From Echinometra lucunter (taxonomy: Eukaryota; Echinodermata; Echinoidea; Camarodonta; Echinometridae), in assembly GCA_029962745.1 (NCBI GenBank), contig CM057165.1, positions 4,615,935 to 4,679,934 on the forward strand: a stretch of 64,000 nt of DNA, read 5' to 3'. Of the stretch, positions 34,531-46,235 are shown piece after piece. Under the pieces are notes generated by a model. The model saw only the letters and a program-made list of their open reading frames with translations. It did no database searches and was not told where the DNA came from. The position numbers were made by a program, and so were the translations under genes. Position 1 is the stretch's first letter. The number at the start of each line of letters is the position of its first letter.

Positions 34531-36690
34531 GTATTTCTAAGGCACATTTTTATTTTAATTTGGAATCGGATTCTATTATCAAAAGAAAAAAAAAACATTC
34601 ATTTCTTTAAAAAGTATTATGTAAAGTTTCAAAATCACAACATAAGTGTATATCTGGTCGAATATGTACAATGCTATTTACTTTGTTAATAATTTAACAA
34701 TGGTCTATGGAGATGCATACTTGTATATGTGTTTGTATCTAACATGAGGAAATAGACCTAGAAAATCTCAACCAGAGAATATTTTTACATAACAGGTATA
34801 TCATCAATATGCTGTCGCTTAGCACTGTGCTTAAGCTTGCATGTTTGAATTCTGAATTATACAGTGATATTATGAAATATTTAGATGCAATAAATTAATG
34901 AGACGAAGAATGTAATGTGCTTGATCGTGGAAAGCGTTGGAAGCATGCGTCGAAAGATCATGTATACCATTATCGTGATGTAACGGGACCTGTAGAAAGT
35001 CACCCTATCAGTTTATACTTATCTTGAGGTATCATTAGTATGTGTATTTGCAAGTAAGTGTTACCTTCATTCGGAATCCGATTTTATCATTATATATTTA
35101 TGGGGAAAAAACAACAAAACATTCGTTTCATATCTAACATAGATGTAAATCAATTTCGAGAAGTAAACAGCAACCAGATAATATTTTGAACATAACTATA
35201 TTATAGCGTATCATAGTGATGTTTAAACTTGGATATCTGAATTCTGCAGAATGGTACAGTGATATGAAATATTTTGATGTTATTAAGTGATGAGACGCAG
35301 AAAGTAATGTGCTTCTTCGTCGCATGCAGTGGAAGCATGCATCAAAAGATCGTCTTTACTTTTATTGTGATGTAACTGGACCTGCATGTAGAAGGTCACC
35401 CTATCAATTTTTACTTATCTGGAGCTATCATTAGCATGTGTATTTGCAAGTTATTTTCACTTTCATTTGTAATCGGATAATATCACTGCATTTGAAAAGA
35501 AAAACATTCGCTTCTTACAGAATTTCTCGAGTTTTATATCATTTTTTTTTAAATGGAGAAGTGGATATTATATTTTGTGAATTTTCAAAATCACAGCTTA
35601 AATTTATATAGTCGAATATGTATAATACAGTTTACTTTGTAAATAGTTTATCAGGGTTAATGGAGATGCATGCTAGTATAATTATTCATAGTTAACGTGA
35701 AGGACTTTCAAGAAGTTAACCGTAACCAGAGAATATTTTGCACATAACTATATTACAGGCATCATCAATGATTATGTCGTTGCTTAATCCTGTGATAAAA
35801 CCTGCATATTTGAATTTTGAATGATACAGTAATATTCTGATATATTTTGATGTAATTAAGTGATGAGACACTGAAAGCAATGTGCTGGTTCTTGGCATGC
35901 TGTAGACAGGTGAAAGCATGCGTCAAAAGATCATTTTACCATTATCGTGATGTAACTGGACCTGTAGAAGGTCACCCTATCCATTTATACTTATCTGAAG
36001 GTATTAATATCATGTGTATTTCTAAGGCACATTTTTATTTTAACTTGGAATCGGTTTCTATTATGACAAGAAAAACATTCACTTTTTAAAAAATTTATTG
36101 ACTTTTTTATCCTTTCGTTGAATGAAGAAGTGAATGTTTTATCGTGCAAATTTTCAAAATCACAGCATAAGTGTATATTTGGTCGAATACGTACAATACT
36201 ATTTACTTTGTTAATAATTTAACAAGGGTTATTGGAGATGCATTCTTGTGTGTTCATATCTAACATGAAGAAATAGGCCTAGAAAATTTTTGTACATAAC
36301 GGGTATCTCACGATATGTTGCCGCTTAGCAAGTGTTTAAGCTGGCATATTTGAATTTTGCAGAATGATTCAGTGATATTATGAAATATTGTGATGTAATG
36401 AAATAATGAGACGCAGAAAGTGATGCTCCTGTTCTTAGCATGCAGAGGAAGCATGCGTCGATATATCATTTACAATTATCGTGATTTAACTGGACATGTA
36501 GAAGGTCACCTTATCAGTTTATACTTATATGGAGGTGTCATTAGCATATGTATTTGCAAGTCATTGTCACTTTCATTTGGAGTCGGATTCGGTCATTGCA
36601 TATGAAAAGAAAAATATTCGCTTCTTACAAAATTTATTGAATTTTACATTGTTTTGTTGAATGAAGAAGTGGATATAACTTAAAAATCTA
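34531..36690 (+). repeat. 545-bp tandem array, copy A
   Basis: Four units, recognised by 'atgagacgcagaaagtaatg' at about 34,898, 35,287, 35,863 and 36,405 (spacing 389, 576, 542; the first is shortened). Each unit also has 'catcgtgatgtaactggacc'-like, 'gaaggtcaccctatca', 'tttatacttatctgg' and 'aatcacagcataag' blocks. No shared open frame. The same array occurs at 59,031-60,560. Confidence 0.9.
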
Positions 36691-37705
36691 CGTTACTTTT
36701 TAGGACTCTCTTTTCGTTAAAATTCTTCTTTGTTTATAGGTGTGGGCATAATGTTTTATGGTTTAATTTCACAATTTATGAACAATTTGTGATTAAAACT
36801 GAATCAATATAGAGAGGTTCTGCATCTCTTTTTAAAGAAAAATAACTGTTTTATTTTCTATGCCACACGAAAGTTTTTTTTTTTTTTATTATCATGTGAG
36901 GAGACCGAATTTCTCAGTATATGTTTTAAGGTTTAATTGCACATTTTATTAACAAATTGCGAAATAAATCAGTACAAAGTGGTTTTGAATCTCCTGTAAA
37001 GAAAAATATTATGTATATTATGTTGCTATATGACACGAAATGTTTGGTTATGAGGAGGCCGTGTTTCTCAGTATATGTAAGCCGTAGCTATACAATGTTT
37101 CATTCATAGCACTTGGCCTGTTTTCACTATTGCCATGTAGACACACGCTTAAAAAACACAGTTATAATATTTTGATGACATTATTACTAACTGGCATCGC
37201 ATCGTTCACGTGTTGTATTACTCAAAAACATTTTCCTATATATAAAGTTAATGAGAGTGTTTCAAGACTTGTGCCTGAATTGATTGCTCTTTGGCATATG
37301 TCTTGTAATGAGTTTCATTATTAGCAGCTATTTTTAAAGGCAGAATAACAGTTTCCATTGATCTTTATTTTGTTTCATTTATTATATTATCATAAAAATG
37401 ACTGCATGATCGTTAATCTAGATACATTGAACCTGCTTCTTACCATTAATATGAGTGACTATGGATGAATCATAATTTGTTGGTTATCATCTCATCACCA
37501 ATAAACTAGACAACAATACTCCATTGTCTACTAGTATCCTTGCTTGAGTATGGAGGCATCTGGATCTTCTATGTCCTACTCCAAGTTCTCACTATATACT
37601 CGGCCACCTTACACACAAATGAAAAGCTTGCTTCCAAAAGGGCTATATGCAGTTAAAAAAAAAAATCAAATTTGAATCACTTTTGTCATTGTGTTAATTA
37701 GCTAG
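36690..37705 (+). repeat. Segmental duplication copy A, left block
   Basis: Matches 61,515-62,528 closely, from 'aaaatctacgttactttt' to 'cattgtgttaattagcta'. It ends at GCTAG (37,701-37,705), the target site of the LTR element. Open frames are not conserved between the copies (an 11-base indel at about 36,780 shifts one), so coding is unlikely. Confidence 0.9.
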
Positions 37706-37954
37706 TGTTACAAACTGCACAAAAGTTACCGGTTTCTTGATAACAAATCTGCTCCAGATCATCAAGGGCAGTCGTTTAATCTGCATAGATAATAGTTGTT
37801 TGTAACAAAACATCCAGTGTGGTCTCAAAAATAATGCCTTCTGGGCAGCGATCAGGCAAACGTTGTTCTATGCAAGAAGTTTTCCTTCTTCCCCCCTTTG
37901 TTCCCTAGTCTCCTCCCCAGACATTTCAATATATGGAAATGCATACCTGTCACA
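37706..37954 (-). repeat. LTR (3' end of element)
   Basis: 249 bp, on the minus strand starting TGTGACAGGTATGC and ending TTTGTAACA (TG...CA). It differs from the other LTR by an extra A near 37,759, an extra C in the C run near 37,891 and one substitution near 37,922. Confidence 0.95.
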
Positions 37955-37966
37955 CTCCCTCCCTTA
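37955..37966 (-). other. Polypurine tract
   Basis: Minus strand AAGGGAGGGAG lies directly before the LTR start TGTGAC, the expected position and composition of the plus-strand primer. Confidence 0.8.
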
Positions 37967-39005
37967 AAAACATGCTTATAAAATTTGAGAAAGTGCAATA
38001 AGTATGTTTGAAACATATAGAAATCTTGCTTGTTAACAACAGTATATAAAACATACCAAACAGGCGCAATTGTCGCTATGAACTGTGAATTGTGGAAGAA
38101 GCTATAGCTGTAGCTATGCAATTTGGTATAAATTTTCCAAAGACAGATACTTCAAGTTTTGAGATGTATTCAATCACTACAGCAAATAAAGCGCTTTACC
38201 AAAAACAGGGTGTAATAACATCATACGAAAAATGCAGTTTATATTTACAAACGCTCTTTCTGCTGCAATTTCGCATTTTGTTTCTGCAAAAAACAACCAT
38301 AATATAAAACATAAAATAATGAGCAAAACAGACATGTATTGATAGCACACGCATGTACAACCAACTTATTAATCAAAAAGGTACACGCATGTTCAGAAAT
38401 ACATATATGTTCATTATAAACATTTCACAAGAATAAACATATTACACAAGAAAAGCAATATAAAAAAAAGATAACATCGCTTCACTTGAGTCCAAATCTT
38501 CAATATCCTCAGAAATCAGTCAAGATATAAGTTCAAAGTTTTGATTTCTTATTTCTTCTTCCAAATGGGTTTCATTTCCCAGAGTTCAACTTCGGTTGGG
38601 TTCAGTGATTGTTCACGATAGATTCATAGATTCAGTTTGCAAAGTTCAACTTCATCGCTGAATGTTCACAAAGAATCATAACAGATAAGTCACTTGACAT
38701 CCAAGATAATTAAACATGAGTTTAGTTGACATCCACTGGAAACACGAGTTCAGTGGACAAACAGGGTAACATAAGTTCAGTTCACTTTCAAATTCAGGGT
38801 AGAGAGTCCATCTCGATGAATCTAATAATGTGAGATAATAACCAGTTAGCATTCACTTTTAACTTCACGTGATGAAGTAACTTTCAAAAGTTCGCAGGAA
38901 GTTTAATTTCCAAATTTCTCCTTGAATTTCAGTTTTCACAATATCAACAGTCCAAATTTCACGTAGATTCGTGGTGTAAAAACTGGTCAAAGTTCACAGG
39001 ATAGT
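37967..39005 (-). other. Retrotransposon 3' untranslated region
   Basis: About 1 kb between the RNase H stop and the polypurine tract. It contains several 'agttcagt' and 'aagttcaac' repeats (38,580-38,790) and no open frame of note. Confidence 0.7.
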
Positions 39006-39749
39006 TTATATTCGCGATAAAGTATCCGCGACGACATTGTCTTTTCCAGGTAAATGTCTTATGTTTAGGTTATACTCCTGCAGCAGTAGACTCCATCTAG
39101 TTAGTCTTTGGTTCTTGTTTCTCATTTTACTCAGAAACGTCAAAGGGTTGTGATCAGTCCATACGTCAACAGCATGTTGTGATCCACTCACATACACTTC
39201 AAAGTGTTGCAGTGCAAAGATCAAAGCTAAAGTTTCTTTTTCCACAGTAGAATAGTTTCTTTGACTGCTTGAGAACTTCCTCGAAAAGAAAGATATGGGC
39301 CTGTCTGCTCCTTGTTCATCCTTCTGCGTAAGAACAGCTCCGGCACCCACATCACTAGCGTCCACCATCAAAGTGAACGGCTGATTGAAATCTGGAGCCA
39401 CCAGTACAGGATTGGTAGATAGGAGTGCCTTCACTTTGTCAAAAGCACTCTCACAGTCACTGGACCAGATGAACTGCATCTCCTTGCGTAGTAGATTGGT
39501 TAGTGGAACCACGACATCAGAGAAGTTATGGCAGAACCGTCTGTAGTAGCCTGCCATGCCAAGGAATTGCATCAGCTCCTTCCGGTTGGTTGGAGTCGGG
39601 AACGCCAGAATAGCATCAACCTTCGCCGAGAGTGGTCGGACATGACCTGAACCAACAACGTGACCCAAGAAACTAACAGTAGCACCTCCAAACTCACTCT
39701 TTGCCAAGTATTCTTTGTACATGAACCTCCCAATCTTCACTATACACAA
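39006..39749 (-). pseudogene. RT thumb and RNase H of the retrotransposon
   Basis: 247 open codons after the RT deletion. AKSEFGGATVSFLGHVVG is the RT block following the catalytic box. RNase H follows: FTLMVDASDVGAGAVL (first catalytic Asp), STVEKETLALIFALQHF (Glu), WTDHNPL and DNVVADTLSR (last Asp). RNase H itself looks complete and ends the polyprotein, with no integrase after it. The start Met is not meaningful; this part belongs to the upstream frame. Confidence 0.9.
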
Positions 39750-42390
39750 CTAAGTCATCTATGTAAGCTTCACAACCTTCAAGACCAGAGATAAGACTAT
39801 TCACAAGTCTCTGGAATGTAGCCGGCGCGTTTTTCATGCCGAAAGGCATCACAGTGTAATGGAATAGGCCTTGGAGTGTAGCAAATGCAGAGATTTCTTG
39901 AGCTCTCCTAGTCAACGGAATCTGCCAATAGCCTTTCAGCAGATCGAATTTGCTCACATACTTTGCCTTGCCTATACGGTCAATACAATCTTCTACGCGC
40001 GGTATTGGGAAGGAATCGGTCTTTGTACTAGCATTGACTTTTCTGTAGTCGGTACAGAAACGATACGACTTATCCGGTTTCGGAACTAAGATACATGGCG
40101 ATGACCATGCGCTGCTACTTGGCTCGATAGTGCCATTCTCCAGCATGTAATCGATTTCTTTTCCTAGATTTTTCATTTTTACTGGATTGGCACGATAAGG
40201 TGCCTGTTTGATTGGAGTAGTATCTCCCACATCAACATCATGTTCAACAACATTTGTACGAGATGGGATATCTGCAAATAACTGTGGATACTCATTCAAC
40301 AGCTCTTTCACATCCCTCCTCTCCTTCTCAGACAAGTGGGTTAGTTTGTCATCGATGTGTGTTAGAACCTCTGAATTTTTCAATTTCACACATGGTTCAT
40401 CTCTCTCTATCTTACACATCTCTTCATTTTCATCATTCAGCTCAGATTGTACAGCACTCAACACTGGCTGTGCTCTCTCATCATCTCTTCGAACATAAGC
40501 TTTTATCATATTCACATGACATACACGCTTTTTCTTTCTTCTATCTGGAGTTTTGACGACATAGTCAACATCACCAGCTTTCTTCAGAATTGTGTACGGC
40601 CCAGAAAATCTAGCTTGCAATGCATTACCAACAACAGGCAACAACACCAAGACTTCATCACCTGCCTTGAAATTCCTCTCCTTGGACTTCTTGTCATACC
40701 AAGACTTCATTTTCTCCTGAGACTCAGACAAATTCTTTCTAGCAACTTCACAAGCACGATTCAATCGCTCACGGAAAGACGATACGTAATCCAACAGACT
40801 TACATCTTCTTCCTCTGACAACAACCTTTCACTCAACAACTTGAGGGGTCCACGGACTTCATGTCCATACACTAACTGAAATGGGCTGAAACCTAGAGAT
40901 TCTTGAACAGATTCTCTCAAAGCAAATAACAACAATGGAATTCCTTCATCCCAATGTTTCTCTGTCTTCAAACAATACGTTTTGAGCATGTTTTTGAGTG
41001 TCTGATGACATCTTTCAAGTGCTCCTTGCGATTCAGGATGGTATGCACTGGAAGTTACATGTTCGATCCCTAACTGCCCTAGCACTTGTTTAAAGACCTT
41101 TGACATAAAGTTTGATCCTTGATCAGACTGAACGGTACGTGGTAATCCTACAGTCGTGAAGAACTTGATCAGTGCTTTGCTCACATGGTTTGCGGTGATG
41201 TGTCTAAGTGGAATCGCTTCCACATACCTAGTGCTTGCGCACATAATGGTAAACAGGAATTCATTACCCGCTTTTGTCCTCGGAAGCGGACCTACGCAAT
41301 CTATTATTATCCTTGCAAACGGTTCATCGAACGCTGGCACTGGTTTTAATGGCGCGACTGGTATTTTCTGGTTCGGTTTACCTACTACCTGACACGCATG
41401 ACAACTTCTGCAATAGTTTGCAACATCCTTATGCAATCCTGGCCAAAAGAAATGAGAAAGGATTTTCTCTCGAGTCTTGTAGACTCCCAAGTGACCTGCA
41501 AGTGGTGCTTCATGAGCAAGGCTAAGTATTTCCAGCCTATAATTCGAAGGAACTACAATCTGATGGACTTCATTCCAAACTTCATCAGCAGGAACATCTA
41601 TCGGCCTCCACTTTCTCATCAGCACACCTGACTTCTCATAATAGCATACAGGCACAGTCAATGCCTCCTCCTCAGAGACTGCTCTCTCAAACAAGGATGC
41701 TAATTGAGGATCGTTCTGTTGCTCCTCTCTCAACTTACTCTTACTTATCGGCATTGGTTCATTCTTACTTTGCTTTTCCTCATTTCTAGTTTCTCCTGCA
41801 CCCTCATTCACATCTGATTCACATTCATCAACCAAACGACAAAAGAAAGACTCGCTCAAGTTCACCTCATCTAGCTCACTAGACTTCGATTCAGACTCTA
41901 CTTTCTTTGCCATTGAACGAGTTACAGCACAAGATGGAAACACAGTAGGAAATTTAGCAACCAACTGCTCTGTTTTACTACTCTCACACGGAATAGCACT
42001 CACCACTGGACATGAAACAACTTTGTCACCAGCAAGATCATTGCCTAGAATGATAGAAGCATCTGCCATCGGAAGTGATGGTCTTACAGCCATCCTCACA
42101 ACACCAGAAACAAGGTCTGATTTCAAGTCTACCTCATGAAGGGGTGCTTTTACAAAGCCATCTCCTATTCCTTTCAGCAGAACACTAGCTCCAACACAAG
42201 ATCTCTCATCAAAAGGCAACACACTCTCCAAAATCAAAGACTGAGAAGCCCCAGTATCACGCAACACTTTTACCGTTCTTGTTTCTTCACTTTCAGACAA
42301 GGACACATGTCCCTCAGAAACAAATGGCTCATATTGCATTCTTACTTTCTCGAGGTTTACTGGTTCAATCTTACTCTCTGCACTCTGCAA
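39694..42390 (-). pseudogene. Protease-integrase-reverse transcriptase polyprotein of the retrotransposon
   Basis: 898 open codons. Protease: VLRDTGASQSL (about residue 45). Integrase: zinc-binding H-H-C-C from GHLGVY to CRSCHACQ (about 295-340), then core residues in IIIDCVGP, VQSDQGSNF and ESQGALER (D,D,E), followed by a C-terminal SH3-like part (about 560-640). RT: LVPKPDKSYRFCTDYRKVN, KFDLLKGYWQIPL, MPFGMKNAPATFQR and catalytic YIDD (about 875). Integrase therefore precedes RT. Just after YIDDLVVYS about 45-50 bases are missing compared with related RTs, which shifts the frame to a stop. The junction with gag is a run of eight T (42,391-42,398); one base fewer would join the frames. Confidence 0.93.
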
Positions 42391-43508
42391 TTTTTTTTAC
42401 AAATGCATTTGGATGTGCGTTACTTGATTCACTTGATTTTCCTTTAAGTGTCGGACACTTGGCTTTGAAATGCCCAACCTTGTGACATGCATAGCATTTC
42501 TTTTCTTGCTCTTCATCTTTCGATTGTGGTTTGACTTCTTTCTTGTTTTGTGCCGAAGCACCATTTTTGTTTTTGTTTTTGTTCCACTTTCCAGATTTGT
42601 TTGTTTCATCTGTCTTTTTGTTTGTGATTTTGTGTGTTAGTGCATAATCATCAGCAAGCTTTGCTGCTTCATTAAGCGTTCCTATTTGCTGCTCTTCAAG
42701 ATGCAACCTAACATCAGAATGCACACTACGCTTAAACCCTTCGAGAAGAATTATTTCCCTAAGCTTATCAAAGCTATCTGCATGGAGGGACGAACTCCAT
42801 CTATCAAACAACTGTTCTTTGCGCCTAGCAAATTCTAGATGAGTTTCGGATTCATCTTTACGTGTTTTCCGAAATTGTTGACGGTACGCCTCTGGTACAA
42901 GCTCATAAGCACGCAACACTGCTGCTTTTACAACGTCATAACGACCTGCATCTTCAACTGATAAAGCTGAATACGCATCCCGAGCTTTACCCTTTAACTG
43001 AGATTGCAACAAGTGTGACCATTTTTCATGCGGCCAACTCAAACTGACAGCGACCTTTTCAAAGTGAAGGAAATATTGCTCTATCCCCTCCCCCTCCTGA
43101 AAAATAGGTACCATTCTAACATGTTTTGCAACATCAAACTCAGACTGTGTATGCCTAATGTCTTCTCGTTCTCCAGCATTCTCATGTTCTCTTCTCAAAA
43201 CAACTTGTTCTCTTTCAAGCTCAACTTTTGCTATCTCAAGCTCCAACTCTTTCAACCGCAACTTCTCTGCTAAGTCCTCTTTCACAGACTCACGCGGAAT
43301 TTTGGTTAAGGCTTCAAGTGGAAGGACATCTTCTTCTTCCACTAACCACTGAATTACAGCTTTCTGTATTTCTAACTTACGCCAAGTATTTTTTTACCTC
43401 AGCAACCCGGTAATGATGAGCAACCTCCAAGAGATTTACCTTCTTCAACACCAGCAACTCCTCAACTGAAGGAGAATCAACGAATTTTTCCAATGAAAAT
43501 TCTGCCAT
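42371..43508 (-). pseudogene. Gag of the retrotransposon, frameshifted
   Basis: The start is taken at 43,508 (MAEFSLEKFVDSPS). The frame stops after 43 codons because of a T7 run (43,389-43,395); one base fewer would join it to the long frame 43,342-42,371. The latter holds a coiled-coil-like stretch (LRLKELELEIAKVEL), a capsid-like region and the zinc knuckle CYACHKVGHFKAKC (C-x2-C-x4-H-x4-C) near its end. It has the usual order for Ty3/gypsy Gag. Both frame breaks are in homopolymers, so assembly error must be considered along with real mutation. Confidence 0.88.
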
Positions 43509-44339
43509 GGTCAACAAAAGACCCCTAATCTTTAACGCTGAAAAGACTAGAAACCACTGAAGAAAACTTTTAATTTCTCAGCAAAAACAATAACCAATAA
43601 GGTTATCACAGTTGAAATAAAATATAAATCAACCACAGAAAATAATGCCAACCTGACCCGGCTGACCCTGTAGATATGACCTCAACCTACAGATACAGGA
43701 ACCTGACTCGGTTACCCCAGTTGAAACTTCCTTCCAACCACACTGTCAACTTGACTCCAGTCGACACTGTCAGTTACCATGAACCGACACAGCAACCAAA
43801 GAAATGGTTAGCCCAGCTGAAATATCATCAACCAAAAGTTCATTCAACTACATGAACAGAAACATCTCACAGCGAGACACACACTGAATACACGGACTGT
43901 CTGAATTATAGTACGGCCTGCCATACATAACCTTGGACCTTTGACCGCACGGCGACACAGCGCTATCCACACACATGTGTACATACATAAATCTACCCAT
44001 TTAATGATAATCCCCACGTTGAGCTCATGAAACCCTGTCTCAACGTTTATCACCAAAAGCCAACATCAGCAAAACAGACAAAAATCAGTCCAACATAGAC
44101 TACAGCTTAATATCCCAAAACTGTACAAATTACCGAAACGCAGTCATTATCGGACAGTTTACGATCACGGCGATGCACGAATCGAAAACGAAACGATGCG
44201 AGCTGCAATACGCTATAGGCTAGCGTACAAACCAAAGATGATAGAGCGCCGCGAAGCGGCGCTCTATCATCTTTGGTACAAACGAATTGCACATGCACGA
44301 ATCGAACATGTCAATAGCTAACGCACGAAGGTTCGACGA
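43509..44339 (-). other. Retrotransposon 5' leader
   Basis: About 830 bp between the primer site and gag. It contains imperfect repeats of 'acctgactcggttac' type (43,650-43,760) and the perfect hairpin at 44,232-44,276. No upstream gene. Confidence 0.7.
44225..44283. repeat. Perfect palindrome flanked by 8-bp direct repeats
   Basis: A 21-bp perfect stem with a 3-base loop (44,232-44,276; arm ends GAGCGCCGC, loop GAA). GTACAAAC stands directly on both sides (44,225-44,232 and 44,276-44,283), overlapping the stem by one base. This looks like a minute insertion with an 8-bp target duplication in the retrotransposon leader. Confidence 0.85.
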
Positions 44340-44357
44340 CTTAGCAAGCCCCCATTT
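44340..44357 (-). other. Primer binding site, probable tRNA-Pro
   Basis: Three bases after the 5' LTR the minus strand reads TGGGGGCTTGCTAAG. The first eight bases equal the common proline-tRNA primer site TGGGGGCTCG. Agreement weakens after ten bases. Confidence 0.5.
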
Positions 44358-44604
44358 TGTTACAAACTGCACAAAAGTTACCGGTTTCTTGATAACAAAT
44401 CTGCTCCAGATCATCAGGGCAGTCGTTTAATCTGCATAGATAATAGTTGTTTGTAACAAAACATCCAGTGTGGTCTCAAAAATAATGCCTTCTGGGCAGC
44501 GATCAGGCAAACGTTGTTCTATGCAAGAAGTTTTCCTTCTTCCCCCTTTGTTCCCTAGTCTCCTCCCCAGACCTTTCAATATATGGAAATGCATACCTGT
44601 CACA
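44358..44604 (-). repeat. LTR (5' end of element)
   Basis: 247 bp, almost identical to the LTR at 37,706-37,954. Followed directly by the second GCTAG (44,605-44,609). Confidence 0.95.
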
Positions 44605-45444
44605 GCTAGAGAAATTTTCTATTGATAAAATTATGAAGCAAAGTTAACGAGAAATAGGGAATAGATAGTACTTTGTAATCTTAAGTTTTCTTTGAACCTT
44701 GTACAAACTCAGACCAAAAAAGTAAATTTTTTCTCTCAAAGTTACCAAAATGGATTCAGCGCCTATTGATTCAGCGCCTATTGGAAGAAAGTTCTTCAAA
44801 TACACACGCATGAAAAGTTTAACATAATTCCAACTGTGAGAGCTTCTACATAAGTATGATCCGGCGACATTTGCTCAAGGCTTTATTTTGTCGTCAGAAA
44901 TATAGAGGTAGAGTTAGGGTTGGGGTTAGGGTCAGGTTTAGGGTTTGTGGGGAAGGTTTATTTATGCTTGATAATTCAGGGTTGAAGTTTGGAATTTGGT
45001 GAATGTATGAAATTGACGAGATGTAGTGTTAAGGACTAAAATGATTCGTACAAATAATATTGCAAACCTGAATCTATTATTATATAGCACACTTTAATCT
45101 GTAATGGTCATTTGGAGTACGCAGGATGTAACAGATCACCAATAAAATCATAACAGGCTGATATTCAATAAGAAGTACAATACTATACATACAATTCCAA
45201 GATCATGATGACACACTGAAAAGCGATTTTCTAACAGGCACAAGGGGGGGGGGGGGGGGGGGGTAACACTGAACCGATATTATGTTTTTAAGCATGTAAG
45301 GAGGCATACTGAGATACAAGCACATGGAAGGCTGACAAATAGACCATCATTACATAATTTTATACGCACATTTACGACCAAAAATGGATGTACAATAGCT
45401 GTGATTAAGTAATACTGGTTTTGACCGATATTACCTATACGCAT
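44605..45444 (+). repeat. Segmental duplication copy A, middle block
   Basis: Matches 62,524-63,337 ('gagaaattttc', 'caaaatggattcagcgcc', 'gctccggcgacatttgctc'-type blocks). Bounded by the LTR element on the left and the DNA transposon target GCAT (45,441-45,444) on the right. Copy A has a small tandem duplication of 'gattcagcgcctatt' (44,754-44,781). A degenerate telomere-like run lies at 44,910-44,950 and a poly-G run at 45,245-45,262. Confidence 0.9.
44910..44950 (+). repeat. Degenerate TTAGGG run, copy A
   Basis: 'agttagggttggggttaggg' followed by 'tcaggtttaggg'. The same run is at 62,812-62,852, so it predates the duplication. Too short and degenerate to be a telomere. Confidence 0.75.
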
Positions 45445-46235
45445 CAGTCAGACCGCAACGCCGCACGTAATGAGCTTTATGCACTGAATTTATCGTACGT
45501 CTCGGACCTGGCAACGGTAGCGTTTTCGTTCGAGATTTTGCGAGTAACTTCAGCGAGAAAATACATTGGTTTACATTATGAAATCTTGTGAAGTTAGAAA
45601 CTAAAATATGTGGCCAATTTAAATCTCATCATATTCAGCATGAATTTCCCTATCGTTTGATATGTAACTTTTGCAATTTTGCAAAATCATTATTTAAATA
45701 ATCAATGTGATATTTTTATGATTTTTACAATTATTATTAAAGTAAAATTTGCATCAACTTTTGTTTTTCGATCACTTGACCCGTGCATAGACTGAAACTT
45801 CATCAAATTGACAAATTTGTAGAAGAAAAATATCAGTTGTTGCAACGACGCTGATTTTATTTTGCTCCCGCACTTGAAATCATGAAAAAATGAAAAATCT
45901 CGTCATCTTTTTTCACCGGAAGTCGACGGATTGATTCCTTTCATTTGGCGCGGAATATCGTAAAGTGGAAGGTAAGTTGGCGTGTGTTTGCATTTAGCAG
46001 AAATTGTACTTCAGTCCCACATATCCGCATGCACGCTGCATAGGTCTATAGTATACTCCCACTTTGTCTTTGAAGTTGATGCTCGGTTTTCGGCCACTAC
46101 TTACTTCCAGGATACTGCCCAACTCCCCTAAAAGGGGTCAAACGGGCAGGGTTAGGGTGCGCTGATGGTCGTTACGCGGAGGTGAGAGGCGATGCTTAGT
46201 ATTAATTTGGTTTAGGTACTTCTGGATTGTTACTT

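Larger units (their letters stand above)
37706..44604 (-). mobile_element. Gmr1-like Ty3/gypsy LTR retrotransposon, full length
   Basis: 6,899 bp reading right to left. LTRs at 37,706-37,954 and 44,358-44,604; 5-bp target duplication GCTAG on both sides. Coding order along the minus strand is gag, protease, integrase, reverse transcriptase, RNase H. Ty3/gypsy elements normally have integrase last; integrase before RT is the copia-like order that defines the Gmr1 group of deuterostomes. The LTRs differ by one substitution and two single-base indels, so insertion was recent. It is nevertheless inactive as assembled: two homopolymer frameshifts (43,389-43,395 and 42,391-42,398) and a deletion in RT. 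The paralogous site at 62,524-62,528 is empty. Confidence 0.93.

Noticed and set aside
33891..34689. Open frames of up to 235 codons across the first gap, and the similar one at 58,492-59,043
   Set aside because: Made almost entirely of N; not real sequence.
39871..43413. Plus-strand frames over the retrotransposon
   Set aside because: Antisense shadows of gag and pol.
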